Shown here: positions 25,458-35,459 of the stretch, piece after piece
How the letters are laid out: each line of letters opens with the position of its first letter
Numbering within the stretch: the first letter of the stretch is position 1
Source of the DNA: Ardenticatenaceae bacterium
GTDB lineage: Bacteria > Chloroflexota > Anaerolineae > Promineifilales > Promineifilaceae
Assembly: GCA_020634415.1 (NCBI GenBank)
Contig: JACKBT010000028.1
Span: forward strand, 1 to 58,584
DNA length: 58,584 nucleotides
Direction of reading: 5' to 3'
The notes under the pieces: generated by a model
What the model was told of the DNA's origin: nothing
Databases searched by the model: none
What the model saw: the letters and a program-made list of their open reading frames with translations, nothing else
Translations under genes and position numbers: made by a program

Positions 25458-26756
25458 TTACGCCAACAATTCCATCACTGCCTTGGCAAGCTTCGCACTA
25501 TCATGCCGCCAGGGCTGAGATTCATCAACGAGATCGGCCGTCACCATCTTCATCTCAGTAGGGGCAATCGGTTTTACAAATAGCGTATTGCCGCCGCCCG
25601 TATCCGGCGGTACAGACAGGTTACTATTCGCCAAAACAATGTTCAGGAAATTTGTGGGAATATGCTGTAAAAGTGTGGCGACATGATCCGCCACACTGTA
25701 ATTATCCGTCTCTCCGGGCTGTGTGGCAAGATTACACACATAAATCTTCGCCGCCCGTGTCCGCTGCAACGCCTGGGCCAAATCAGACACCAGCAAATTT
25801 GGCAAAATACTGGTATACAAACTACCAGGGCCAATTACTACCAAATCGGCCTGCAAAATAGCCTGCACGGTCTGGGGATAGGCCCGCACCTGCCCCGGTT
25901 CCAGGTAAAGATGTTGGATACGGCCGTTTGCCTTCGGAATCGCCGACTCACCCACCACCCGTTCCACCGAGCCATCCGCCACCTGCACATCCGCCACCAG
26001 CGTCACCGCCTCCAGCGTCGAAGGCAGCACCCGCCCCTGCAAAGCCAGCACCCGCTCCGCCGCCAGCAGCGCCCCATCAAAACTCCCCATAATCCCCGTC
26101 AGCGCCGCCAGCAGCAAATTGCCAAAAGCATGGCCCCGCAGTTCACCCTGCCCCTCCCCCACACTGCCCCCAAACCGATACTGCAACACCTGCGTCATCA
26201 ACGCCTCATCCCGCGCCAACGCCGCCAAATTATTGCGAAAATCACCCGGTGGCAGCACCCCCAGCTCACGCCGCAAACGGCCGCTGCTGCCCCCATCATC
26301 CGCCACCGTCACAATCGCCGTAATATTGCGCGTATACCCCTTCAACCCCCGCAGCAAAGACGGCATCCCCGTCCCCCCGCCAATAGCCACAATATGCGGC
26401 CCCCGCCCCCGCATCCGATAATCATACAAAGAGGGCAGCACCTCTTCATGCGGGTTACGGAAGGGAGCCACCAAATTCTTGGCCACGTTCACCACCGCCA
26501 CAAACATAACCACGCCACCCAAAATCAATGGCAGCAAGGCCCGCAAAACAGGAGGCAGAAATTGGAGAGTCAGGATGTTGTAAACGGCCGTTGGCAGCCA
26601 ATCCTCCCGCCGCAGCAGCAAAATCACATACACAAACCCCATCCCCGCCAGCAAAGCCCCCAACCCCAACACCACCAACCAACGCTTAATCCCCAGCCCC
26701 CATCTCAGCCAGCCGCTTCTTGACCGCAACCCATACCACAGCGAAACTATCTTCAT
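25458..26756 (-). CDS. yvcK: YvcK/CofD-like gluconeogenesis factor with membrane N-terminus
   Basis: 432 residues. The CofD/YvcK domain occupies ~118-425: AIGGGTGMPSLLRGLKG, TVADDGGSSGRLR, PPGDFRNNL, GHAFGNLLLAAL, VIGPGSLYTSILPNLLV. YvcK proteins bind UDP-sugars and steer carbon flux and wall synthesis. An N-terminal extension of ~115 residues carries two transmembrane helices (~25-48 and ~70-95), so this version is membrane-anchored. Downstream neighbour gap supports a carbon-flux role. No strong ribosome site; start taken at the first ATG. Confidence 0.9.
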   Translation of the reverse strand: MKIVSLWYGLRSRSGWLRWGLGIKRWLVVLGLGALLAGMGFVYVILLLRREDWLPTAVYNILTLQFLPPVLRALLPLILGGVVMFVAVVNVAKNLVAPFRNPHEEVLPSLYDYRMRGRGPHIVAIGGGTGMPSLLRGLKGYTRNITAIVTVADDGGSSGRLRRELGVLPPGDFRNNLAALARDEALMTQVLQYRFGGSVGEGQGELRGHAFGNLLLAALTGIMGSFDGALLAAERVLALQGRVLPSTLEAVTLVADVQVADGSVERVVGESAIPKANGRIQHLYLEPGQVRAYPQTVQAILQADLVVIGPGSLYTSILPNLLVSDLAQALQRTRAAKIYVCNLATQPGETDNYSVADHVATLLQHIPTNFLNIVLANSNLSVPPDTGGGNTLFVKPIAPTEMKMVTADLVDESQPWRHDSAKLAKAVMELLA

Positions 26757-27126
26757 ACCACTTCTTCCCCAATCATGTTGATTCTAGCACCCTCCCCTTA
26801 CCCGTCAAAAGACCCGCCATCACATTCTAACCAAACCTAAACTAAAAATTGACCACTTTGCGTTACAATACTATCTGATTATGCTTTAATTTTATCCGTT
26901 CTCAAGTTACAATAAAACCCATATAGTCTATGCCTGATTGCGCTAAAAACACCCTGCTCAACATCCAAAAAACAATCACGAGCCTGTGTTTTGCATAAGA
27001 AAGCCATTCTCAAATGATACTAACATCCATCACACACCAACACAGAGACAACTTTCAAACAATATACTCAGAGATGCCCTTTCTTCTGCTCCACGCTCAA
27101 TCATTCATAAAAAACAAGGAGGCAAA
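26757..27126. other. AT-rich divergent gap
   Basis: This 370-base gap separates yvcK from the beta-helix protein gene. It is much richer in A/T than its surroundings. No ORF I trust; an in-frame extension of the downstream gene to 26986 lacks a ribosome site and signal sequence. TTGACC (near 26846) followed after 17 bases by TATCTG is a weak promoter candidate. Confidence 0.45.
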
Positions 27127-28863
27127 ATGAAAACCCTTACTGTTTCTTCATTCCGTTGGTTAATAGCTATTCTAACTGTATCAACAATCTTATTTAGCTG
27201 GCAGCCCGCCCCATCCGCTCACGCCGCCACTATCAACGTAAACAGCACCGCCGACAACCTAACCGCAGGTGACGGCAGCTGCACCCTCCGCGAAGCCCTC
27301 CGCAACGCCAACGGCGACAGCGACAGCACTGCTGGCGACTGCACCGCTGGCAGCGGCACCGACACCATCACCTTCGCCAGCAGCCTAGATGGCTCACCCA
27401 TCACCTTAACCATCACCGGCTCTGGCGAAGATAGCGGCCTGACAGGGGACTTAGATATCAACAAAGACATCATCATCACCGGCAACGGTGCCGACAAAAC
27501 AATCATAGATGCCACCGCCATGAGTGACCGGGTTTTCCAAATCTTCGGAGGCACAGTCATCATCAGCGATCTCACCATTCAAGGTGGCAACCGCCCTGGT
27601 GCACACCCTGTGGGTTCAGGAGGCGGCATAATGAATTCAGCCGATTTAACTCTGAACAATGTACATATTACAGGCAATATCGCGGAACAACGTGCCGGGG
27701 GTATCTACAATGGGTTCGGCGGCGGCTCACTGACGCTTAACAACAGTACAGTATATGCCAACAGTTCTGGAACGAGTGGAGCGGGTATCTTTTCCGAAAG
27801 CACTCTAGTTGTCAACAACAGCACCGTAAGCGGCAATATTTCCAACGACAATGGCGGTGGGCTTTTTGTCTTTGGCGGCACAACCACACTGAACTACGCC
27901 ACTGTCACCAGCAACACAGCCGATGCTGATAATACAGGCGGTGGCAATGGTGGCGGCATAACACTTTTTTCCTCATCACAAACCTTAAATATCAGAAGCA
28001 GTATCATTGCCAACAACAGCGTCGGCACAAGCGGCGTTGGGGCCGACTGCAATGCAATATCTGGTTCCATCACTTCATTGGACTACAACTTGATTGGTGA
28101 TACCACCAATTGCTCCCTAAGTGGCGGTGCAAACGATCTCACTGGCAGTGCCGGACTAGGCAGCCTGGCTAACAACGGTGGCCCAACCCTTACTCATGCC
28201 CTCAACAGCACCAGCCAAGCCATTGACCATGTTCCCAGTGGCACCAATGGCTGTGGCTCTACCTATACTGCTGACCAGCGTGGCGTAGCTCGACCTTTAG
28301 ATGGAGATGGCGACAGCACCGCTGCTTGCGATATTGGTGCTGTTGAAGCACCAGCACGTATCTGCTCGGTTGTTGATAACGCCTCTTATACTCTGGGTGA
28401 TGTAACCTTCGCTGTTCCAACAGGTCAAGAAGGCGACATTGAGTGCTTTGAGGCTACCCAATTCCCCACAGATCATCCTAATGCGACAACCAATCTGGAA
28501 ACTGGTGAATATTGGGTGCTAAACGCCCTGAATAGCGGTGGCACGGCCGCTTCCGGGTATTCTCTCAATTTGACGATTGATGGTCTCACCTTCACCCCTG
28601 ATATCAATGACAAGCTTTGCCGTTACACAGGCTCCGGTTGGGATTGTGGATACAGTAGCCATACTGCCACCTCGATTACCCGTAATAGTGTGACAGCCCT
28701 TTCTCCCTGGACGGCTGGTAACGATGCCGGGCCGACAGCCTTAACGCTTGAATCGTTTACAGCCAGCCAAACGGCCCTGCCACTTACTCTAGTGGCCCTT
28801 CTTATTCTCAGTTTGAGCCTGTTCTTTTTCATCTCCCGCCAGCGAGTTTCTGCTAAAGAGTAA
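27127..28863 (+). CDS. secreted CSLREA beta-helix protein with C-terminal anchor
   Basis: 578 residues. A signal peptide (~1-35, ending SAHAA) is followed by a CSLREA-type segment (TLREALRNAN), parallel beta-helix repeats (~100-340, many NNST and GGG turns), a DxDxD-like Ca-type loop (DGDGDSTAACDIGAVE), a C-terminal domain with four Cys and a final hydrophobic helix plus basic tail that would anchor it. Likely a surface or extracytoplasmic protein of unknown binding role. Start 27127 has AAGGAGG 5 bases upstream. Base use differs from neighbours: there is no exact AACGGCCGTT copy. A clear terminator follows. Confidence 0.85.
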   Translation: MKTLTVSSFRWLIAILTVSTILFSWQPAPSAHAATINVNSTADNLTAGDGSCTLREALRNANGDSDSTAGDCTAGSGTDTITFASSLDGSPITLTITGSGEDSGLTGDLDINKDIIITGNGADKTIIDATAMSDRVFQIFGGTVIISDLTIQGGNRPGAHPVGSGGGIMNSADLTLNNVHITGNIAEQRAGGIYNGFGGGSLTLNNSTVYANSSGTSGAGIFSESTLVVNNSTVSGNISNDNGGGLFVFGGTTTLNYATVTSNTADADNTGGGNGGGITLFSSSQTLNIRSSIIANNSVGTSGVGADCNAISGSITSLDYNLIGDTTNCSLSGGANDLTGSAGLGSLANNGGPTLTHALNSTSQAIDHVPSGTNGCGSTYTADQRGVARPLDGDGDSTAACDIGAVEAPARICSVVDNASYTLGDVTFAVPTGQEGDIECFEATQFPTDHPNATTNLETGEYWVLNALNSGGTAASGYSLNLTIDGLTFTPDINDKLCRYTGSGWDCGYSSHTATSITRNSVTALSPWTAGNDAGPTALTLESFTASQTALPLTLVALLILSLSLFFFISRQRVSAKE

Positions 28864-28898
28864 GGGTCAAACAAACTCACGCACCCTTCTTTCTTTAT

Positions 28899-28932
28899 GG
28901 AAGCCCCTCGTCTTAGGACGGGGGGCTTTTTT
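28899..28932 (+). terminator. rho-independent terminator
   Basis: AAGCCCCTCGTC pairs with GACGGGGGGCTT across a short loop and is followed by a T6 tract, 36 bases after the beta-helix gene stop. Confidence 0.9.
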
Positions 28933-28967
28933 GTGGGGGCTATCTGCCTGTGTTATGATCCCTTGTC

Positions 28968-29016
28968 GGTCACTTGACACACGATACTTGGCATGTGACA
29001 TCTAACACCTGACACG
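28968..29016. repeat. heptamer array (TTGACAC/CTGACAC type)
   Basis: Period-7 degenerate units (CTTGACA, CACGATA, CTTGGCA, TGTGACA, TCTAACA, CCTGACA) immediately upstream of mtnA. A different core from the GGAGACT family but the same period. Confidence 0.6.
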
Positions 29017-29026
29017 GAGACAGCTT

Positions 29027-30094
29027 ATGAGAACTGTATTTTGGGATTACGACAACAACAGCATCAAAATGATTGACCAGCGGCAGTTGCCCTGGGAGTT
29101 CGTTGTGGCTGAATTTACCGATTACCATGAAGTGGCCCGTGCCATTACGGAGATGTATGTGCGCGGCGCACCCGCTATAGGCGCAGCCGCCGCTTTTGGC
29201 ATGGCCCTGGCCGCCCAGCAAAGCACCACCACCGATAGATTGGCATTGACGGCCGATTTAGATGCAGCGGCCAAGGTGTTGAATGCCGCTCGGCCAACGG
29301 CCGTTAACCTCACCTGGGCCGTCCGACGATTGCAGCGCATAGCCGGAAATGAGGAATTGACAACGGCCGATGACGTGCGCCACGCCCTCCTCCAAGAAGC
29401 CCAACGTCTGGCCGACCAAGACGTAGACATCAACCGCCGCATGGCCTACAACGGCGCCGAACTCATCAGCGACGGCGACACCATTCTGCACCACTGCAAC
29501 ACTGGCGCCTTAGCCACCGTAGACTGGGGCACAGCCCTCGGCGTGATTTTTGCCGCTCACGAGCAAGGTAAAAAAATACACGTCCTCGTAGATGAAACCC
29601 GCCCCCGCCTGCAAGGCGCACGCCTCACCGCCTGGGAACTGCACCAGCGCGGTATCCCCTTCGACCTCATCGCCGACAACGCCGCCGGACATTTCATGCG
29701 CACAGGTCAAGTCAATATCGTGTTGGTAGGCTCCGACCGCACCGCCGCTAACGGCGATGTCGCCAACAAAATCGGCACCTACAAACTGGGCGTCATCGCC
29801 AAAGAAAACGGCGTCCCCTTCTACCCCGTCGTCCCCACCAGCACCATTGATCTAGAGCTGGCACACGGCGACCTAATTCCGATTGAAGAACGTAATCCCG
29901 AGGAGGTAACGGCCGTTTTCGGCCACCCCATCGCCCCCGCCGGCATCACCGCCCGCAACCCCGCCTTCGACGTCACCCCCCACCGCTACGTCACCGGCAT
30001 CGTCACCGAAGAGGGCATTGTCTACCCACCTTTCGTAAAGAACTTGCGCGAAGCAGTAGAAAAAGCAAAAAGGAGACTAGAGATTGGAGACTAG
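29027..30094 (+). CDS. mtnA: S-methyl-5-thioribose-1-phosphate isomerase
   Basis: 355 residues. Converts (methylthio)ribose-1-phosphate to the ribulose form in methionine or 5-deoxypentose salvage. Family signatures: [14 protein letters not shown] (~46-59), [18 protein letters not shown] with the catalytic Cys (~150), [37 protein letters not shown] with the catalytic Asp, and the eIF2B-like C-terminal fold. The last residues (RLEIGD and stop) are written by a GGAGACT heptamer array. The other salvage enzymes, an MTAP homologue and a class II aldolase, lie ~10 kb away. Confidence 0.95.
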   Translation: MRTVFWDYDNNSIKMIDQRQLPWEFVVAEFTDYHEVARAITEMYVRGAPAIGAAAAFGMALAAQQSTTTDRLALTADLDAAAKVLNAARPTAVNLTWAVRRLQRIAGNEELTTADDVRHALLQEAQRLADQDVDINRRMAYNGAELISDGDTILHHCNTGALATVDWGTALGVIFAAHEQGKKIHVLVDETRPRLQGARLTAWELHQRGIPFDLIADNAAGHFMRTGQVNIVLVGSDRTAANGDVANKIGTYKLGVIAKENGVPFYPVVPTSTIDLELAHGDLIPIEERNPEEVTAVFGHPIAPAGITARNPAFDVTPHRYVTGIVTEEGIVYPPFVKNLREAVEKAKRRLEIGD

Positions 30095-30142
30095 AGACTA
30101 GAGACTCTCTCAGTCTCCAGTCTCCAATCTCCAATCTCCAAT
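30071..30142. repeat. heptamer hairpin array (GGAGACT type), copy 3
   Basis: Heptamers GGAGACT/AGAGATT/AGAGACT then inverted AGTCTCC/AATCTCC. It overlaps the last eight codons of mtnA and supplies its stop. Confidence 0.8.
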
Positions 30143-30146
30143 TACC

Positions 30147-30938
30147 ATGAACACCATCCCAGTCGTCATCTTCTGCGGCGGCCAAGGCACACGAATGCGC
30201 GGCGGCACATTGACCAAAAAAGAGTTGGTAGAAATAGACGGCCGTCCCATCCTCTGGCACGTCATGCGCATCTACTCCACCTACGGCTTCAACCGCTTTG
30301 TCCTGCCCCTCGGCTACGGTGCCGACCAGATTAAGAACTATTTCCTCAACTACGAGGCCATGACCAGCGATTTCACCATCCAACTGGGCGCAGCCGCCAA
30401 ACACGTCACCTATCACCATGCCACTCCTCACCCCATTTGGGACGTGTCCCTGGTAGATACCGGCGTTCACACCGAAAAAGCCAGCCGCATCGCCCGCGTC
30501 GCCGACTATCTGCACGCGGATCGCTTTTTTCTAACATATGGCGATGGCGTGGCCGATGTAGACGTGCAGGCCGTCCTCGATTTTCATCTGGCGCACGGCA
30601 AATTAGGCACGATTACGGCCGTTCAGCCCCAACGCTATCAATACGGCATCATCGAATCCGATGAAACCGGACTCATTACCGACTATGTACAATATCCCCA
30701 ACTGCCCCATTGGATCAACGCCGGGTTTATGGTATTCGAGCGGGCCTTTTTAGATTGGGTAGGCAATGGCGATGATGTGGCCTTTGAAACGGCCGTTCTC
30801 CCCCAACTCATCGCCGCCGGGCAGGTCATGGTCTACCACCATCACGGCTTCTGGCAAAGCATGGACACCCTCAAAGATGCGATGGATTTGGAACAAATCT
30901 GGCAGCAAAGCCAGCCCTGGAAAGTGTGGCAGGATTAG
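30147..30938 (+). CDS. glucose-1-phosphate cytidylyltransferase-like enzyme
   Basis: 263 residues. RfbF-type nucleotidyltransferase: VVIFCGGQGTRM nucleotide loop, ELVEIDGRPILWHVMRIYSTYGFNRFVLPLGYGAD, YGDGVADVD metal site (~127), INAGFMVFE, and FWQSMDTLKD near the C-terminus, all close to CDP-glucose pyrophosphorylases. It would make CDP-glucose for deoxysugars, but no downstream CDP-glucose dehydratase is in the window. It sits between two heptamer arrays, apart from other sugar genes. Confidence 0.85.
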   Translation: MNTIPVVIFCGGQGTRMRGGTLTKKELVEIDGRPILWHVMRIYSTYGFNRFVLPLGYGADQIKNYFLNYEAMTSDFTIQLGAAAKHVTYHHATPHPIWDVSLVDTGVHTEKASRIARVADYLHADRFFLTYGDGVADVDVQAVLDFHLAHGKLGTITAVQPQRYQYGIIESDETGLITDYVQYPQLPHWINAGFMVFERAFLDWVGNGDDVAFETAVLPQLIAAGQVMVYHHHGFWQSMDTLKDAMDLEQIWQQSQPWKVWQD

Positions 30939-30972
30939 TCCCCAGTCTCCAGTCTCCAGTCTCCAGTCTCCA
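30939..30972. repeat. heptamer array (AGTCTCC type), copy 4
   Basis: Four direct AGTCTCC heptamers after the cytidylyltransferase stop; here only one arm is present. Confidence 0.75.
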
Positions 30973-31033
30973 AACCCTAAACCAACATGAACATTACTTG
31001 GCGCATCCTACCGCCTCAGCTACAGTACGCCAT

Positions 31034-32443
31034 ATGATACGAACAAGATGGTTTTCACCCTCAACCCAGCTTCGTCCCCTCCCCCTGTCCGGGGGAAGGT
31101 TAGGGTGGGGGATTCTCCTCCCATTTTTAATTTTCTGCCTTTGGCTGGCTGGCGGAACGGCCGTTTCCGCCCAAAACCCCACCGATGAAATCCTCAACCT
31201 CGTCAACGCCCACCGCGCCAGCTACGGCCTACCCGCCTTCCAGTACAACGGCCAACTCGCCAACGCCGCCCAAAATCATGCTGCCTGGATGGCCCAAACC
31301 GGCATCTACAGCCACTTCCAAACCAACGGCTCCTCCCCGCAAAGCCGCGCCAACGCCGCTGGCTACGTAGGCAACGTCAGCGAAAACATCGTCGGCGGCA
31401 CCCATCTCTCGGCACGGGAAGGCGTGTTGTGGTGGCAAAACAGCGGTGTCCACAACCAGACCATGCTCAGTTCCCGCTATTCCCAGGCTGGCGTAGGGTA
31501 TGCACTATCCGCCGACGGGCAGCGCATGTACGTCCTCGTCGTCGGCCAGCCCTCAGACCAACCACCTTCCAACCAGCCACCCGAAACCCACGCCGCCCCC
31601 ATCTACGTTGAACCCATCGAAATTGCCGCGCCGCGTGAAGATGGAGCCATCGTTCACGTCGTTAAAACCGGCCAAACAGCCTGGGCCATCGCCGCCCGCT
31701 ACGACATTCCCCTCTCTGAACTGCTCTACCTCAACAGTCTGGGCAACAGCCCCACGCTCAACATCGGCGACGAAATCTACATTCGGCTGGCCGAAGGGCA
31801 GGCCCCGCCGCCCACACCCACCCCGCCCCTCTCCCATATTGTGCAGGAAGGACAAACGCTGTGGACGATTGCCGCCATTTACGATATTGAGCTTTCCACT
31901 TTGCTCTACTACAACAATCTCGGCCCGGAGGACATCTTGCAGCCCGGCGATGAAGTCCGCATCTACTGGCCGGAGGGTGAACCACTGCCGCCCACCCCCA
32001 CGCCGCAAATGGCCCACATTGTGCGCGAAGGTGATACAGGTTGGAGCGTGGCTCTGCGTTATGGACTCACGTTGGAACAGTTGTTGGCTTATAACAACCT
32101 GGCAGCGGATGCCGTGCTGCATATTGGCGATGAATTGTGGATTCGGCCGACATTTACGCCCATTGCCACACCAATCACCCCCACAGCTGAAGCAACGGCA
32201 ACGGCCGTTCCGCCCACACGCGAACCGCTAGCCATCGCCGCCATCCTCCTGCCCACAGCCACCACCACTCCCCTCGCCCCTCGCCCCTCGCCCCTCCCCA
32301 CTCCACTCTCCCCTCTCCCCACCGCCACCCCCGCCAACAGCCTCAGCCAAACCCTCTATCGCGGCTCCATGATCGCCAGCGTTGGCTTGCTCGTCGCCGC
32401 CGGCATCATCATCCTGGTCATGCGCAAAAACAACCTCGTGTGA
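31034..32443 (+). CDS. secreted CAP-domain protein with three LysM modules
   Basis: 469 residues. A long basic N-terminus and a signal-anchor hydrophobic stretch (~30-48) are followed by a CAP/SCP domain (~52-170: LNLVNAHRASYGLPAF, HAAWMAQTG, ENIVGG, GVGYALSADGQRMYV), three LysM domains (~208-255, ~270-315, ~332-378), a Pro/Thr-rich linker and a C-terminal transmembrane helix (~445-465). It should bind peptidoglycan or cell-surface glycans. The segment encoding residues ~14-30 is a dispersed GC-rich repeat read in frame. Start 31034 is the first ATG after heptamer DNA, but is not certain. Confidence 0.85.
   Translation: MIRTRWFSPSTQLRPLPLSGGRLGWGILLPFLIFCLWLAGGTAVSAQNPTDEILNLVNAHRASYGLPAFQYNGQLANAAQNHAAWMAQTGIYSHFQTNGSSPQSRANAAGYVGNVSENIVGGTHLSAREGVLWWQNSGVHNQTMLSSRYSQAGVGYALSADGQRMYVLVVGQPSDQPPSNQPPETHAAPIYVEPIEIAAPREDGAIVHVVKTGQTAWAIAARYDIPLSELLYLNSLGNSPTLNIGDEIYIRLAEGQAPPPTPTPPLSHIVQEGQTLWTIAAIYDIELSTLLYYNNLGPEDILQPGDEVRIYWPEGEPLPPTPTPQMAHIVREGDTGWSVALRYGLTLEQLLAYNNLAADAVLHIGDELWIRPTFTPIATPITPTAEATATAVPPTREPLAIAAILLPTATTTPLAPRPSPLPTPLSPLPTATPANSLSQTLYRGSMIASVGLLVAAGIIILVMRKNNLV
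31074..31124. repeat. GC-rich dispersed repeat in coding sequence
   Basis: A CCCCC-TGTCC-GGGGG hairpin plus the AAGGTTAGGGTGGGGG tail, typical of intergenic repeats in many genomes, here read in frame as PLPLSGGRLGWGI in the signal region of the CAP-LysM protein. Confidence 0.6.
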
Positions 32444-32509
32444 CATCTGTTTCCCAAAGCCACGTCAATCATCACTTGTTTCCCGATCTCACCAGCAGAT
32501 AATGGTTGC

Positions 32510-32974
32510 ATGAGCAATTTCAACCAACTAGCAACCGAGTTCTTGGCGCAAAAACGTATTGCCGTGGCTGGCGTTTCGCGCACAGAGACCGAGACAGCCA
32601 ATGGCATTTATCGGGCTTTACGGCAGCGAGGTTATGAAGTCTTTGCTGTAAATCCAAATATGGATACAGCCGAGGGTGATTCTTGTTATCCTAATATGCA
32701 GGCGATTCCTGGTGGGGTAGATGGCGCGATGATTGTCACTAAACCAGAAGTGACGGCACAGATTGCCAAAGATTGTGTGGCAGCAGGTGTGCCGCGTGTC
32801 TGGATGCACAACAATACATTTATGCCGTCGAGTGTGTCGGACGAGGCCACCGCCTTATGCCGCGAGCATGGCATTACCGTAATTGACGGCGGCTGCCCTA
32901 TGATGTTTTTTGACCCCTTCCACAAATGTATGAAATGGGTTTTGGGGGCAATGGGACGACTGCCAGAAGGGTGA
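32510..32974 (+). CDS. CoA-binding domain protein
   Basis: 154 residues, YccU-like CoA_binding_2 family with a Rossmann fold: RIAVAGVSRTETETANGIYRALRQRGYEVFAVNP at the N-terminus, then VDGAMIVTKPEVT, GVPRVWMHNN and GCPMMF. Members bind CoA or a nucleotide; the cellular role is unclear. The stop codon lies at the edge of a GGAGACT heptamer array. No AACGGCCGTT copy occurs in this gene. Confidence 0.85.
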   Translation: MSNFNQLATEFLAQKRIAVAGVSRTETETANGIYRALRQRGYEVFAVNPNMDTAEGDSCYPNMQAIPGGVDGAMIVTKPEVTAQIAKDCVAAGVPRVWMHNNTFMPSSVSDEATALCREHGITVIDGGCPMMFFDPFHKCMKWVLGAMGRLPEG

Positions 32975-33016
32975 GACTGGAGACTGGAGACTTATCTCCT
33001 TAATCTCCAGTCTCCT
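32973..33016. repeat. heptamer hairpin array (GGAGACT type), copy 5
   Basis: GAGACTG heptamers, an 11-base loop, then AATCTCC/AGTCTCC. Lies between convergent genes. Confidence 0.75.
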
Positions 33017-33051
33017 GCTGAAAAATGAAGTTATGTGTGGACGATCACTCA

Positions 33052-34549
<1,498 letters not shown>

Positions 34550-34556
34550 TCAGGTA

Positions 34557-34707
34557 GAACGGCTCTACGTTACTAATTCCGCCTGGCTTTAACCCACAAT
34601 CAGCTGTGTTTGGCGTTGGGCCAGACCGATGGTAGCAATGGTGCTGCTGTTGAAGGCCAGGTAATCGGCCGTTACGCCATCACTAAAAATCACGCCCCCC
34701 TCCGGCA
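34557..34707. repeat. 151-bp direct repeat, left copy (remnant)
   Basis: Ungapped match to 35309-35459 with 15 differences by hand alignment. On the minus strand it encodes the last ~38 residues of the NAD kinase-like protein without any amino-acid change; on the plus strand it starts with the last codons of a higA-like gene, whose stop has become Trp. It is a truncated relic, not an expressed gene. Confidence 0.85.
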
Positions 34708-34713
34708 ATAGAC

Positions 34714-34743
34714 TTTGCAAACTGTAACGCGATGGGTTACACT
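34714..34743 (+). promoter_or_regulatory. higBA promoter and operator
   Basis: TTGCAA (34714-34719), an 18-base spacer and TACACT (34738-34743). The palindrome TGTAAC-N7-GTTACA (34723-34728, 34736-34741) lies between and over the -10, a good place for autorepression by the HigA antitoxin. Confidence 0.5.
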
Positions 34744-34750
34744 TCTATAT

Positions 34751-35029
34751 GTGATTCAAAGCTTCAAACATAAAGGGCTGGAAAAATTCTTCCTAACAGG
34801 TTCGAAAGCTGGTATACATGCTGACCATGCCCGCCGTTTGCAACTGATTTTGGGTCGGCTTCATGCTTCCACCAGCCCCCGGGATATGAACCTGCCAGGG
34901 CTAAACCTGCATGAATTAAAAGGCGATAGACAAGGTACTTGGTCAGTTCGTGTTAGTGGCAATTGGCGTATCACTTTTGAATTTGATGGCCCAGATATCA
35001 TCAACGTAAATTACGAGGATTATCATTGA
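34751..35029 (+). CDS. higB: HigB-type toxin (RelE/ParE fold)
   Basis: 92 residues from a GTG start. Matches the HigB/killer family: IQSFKHKGLEKFFLTGSKAGI at the N-terminus, LHELKGDRQGTWSVRVSGNWRITFEF with the Arg residues of the ribonuclease core, and a C-terminal INVNYEDYH. HigB toxins cleave mRNA on the ribosome. The GTG at 34751 gives the standard length; the longer frame to 34715 is upstream promoter DNA. The antitoxin gene follows after 9 bases. Confidence 0.9.
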   Translation: MIQSFKHKGLEKFFLTGSKAGIHADHARRLQLILGRLHASTSPRDMNLPGLNLHELKGDRQGTWSVRVSGNWRITFEFDGPDIINVNYEDYH

Positions 35030-35038
35030 GGTACTATT

Positions 35039-35338
35039 ATGATGCAAATGCACAATCCCCCCCATCCTGGTGAAATTTTGAAGGAGTTATGCCTAGAACC
35101 CCTAAATTTAAGCGTCACCAAAGCAGCTCAAGCATTGGGTGTCAGTCGCAAAACGTTGTCGGCAATTTTGAACGGCCGTTCCAGCATCACCCCCGAAATG
35201 GCAATCCGCCTCTCCATCGCTTTCGACACCTCAGCCGAAAGCTGGCTAAACCAACAAGCCCAATACGATTTGTGGCTGGCATGGCAGCGTCAACCCACCT
35301 TCAAAGTTGAACGCCTTTACGTTACTAATTCCGCCTGA
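35039..35338 (+). CDS. higA: HigA-type antitoxin
   Basis: 99 residues. XRE-type helix-turn-helix of the HigA/VapI family: [17 protein letters not shown], then [39 protein letters not shown], followed by a C-terminal helix. It neutralises HigB and represses the operon. The order toxin-then-antitoxin is the usual higBA order. The last codons lie in the 151-base duplication shared with the adjacent NAD kinase-like gene end, and the stop is 2 bases from that convergent gene. An AACGGCCGTT copy encodes NGR in the recognition-helix region. Confidence 0.93.
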   Translation: MMQMHNPPHPGEILKELCLEPLNLSVTKAAQALGVSRKTLSAILNGRSSITPEMAIRLSIAFDTSAESWLNQQAQYDLWLAWQRQPTFKVERLYVTNSA

Positions 35339-35459
35339 CTTTACCCCACAATGAGCTGCGTCTGGCGTTGCGCCAGCCCAATGGTGGCGATGGTGCTGCT
35401 GTTGAAGGCCAGGTAATCGGCCGTTACACCATCGCTAAAAATCACACCCCCCTCCGGCA
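35309..35459. repeat. 151-bp direct repeat, right copy
   Basis: Spans the end of higA and the 3' end of the intact NAD kinase-like gene. Matches 34557-34707. The two copies bracket higBA, leaving 601 bases between them. Confidence 0.85.

Noticed and set aside
25683..26723. 346-codon plus-strand ORF opposite yvcK
   Set aside because: Pure antisense shadow of a well-supported gene with low-complexity HPQR sequence and no ribosome site.
26986..27126. Longer start of the CSLREA beta-helix protein
   Set aside because: The extra 47 residues precede a perfect ribosome site and signal peptide at 27127 and have no signal-like or conserved features.
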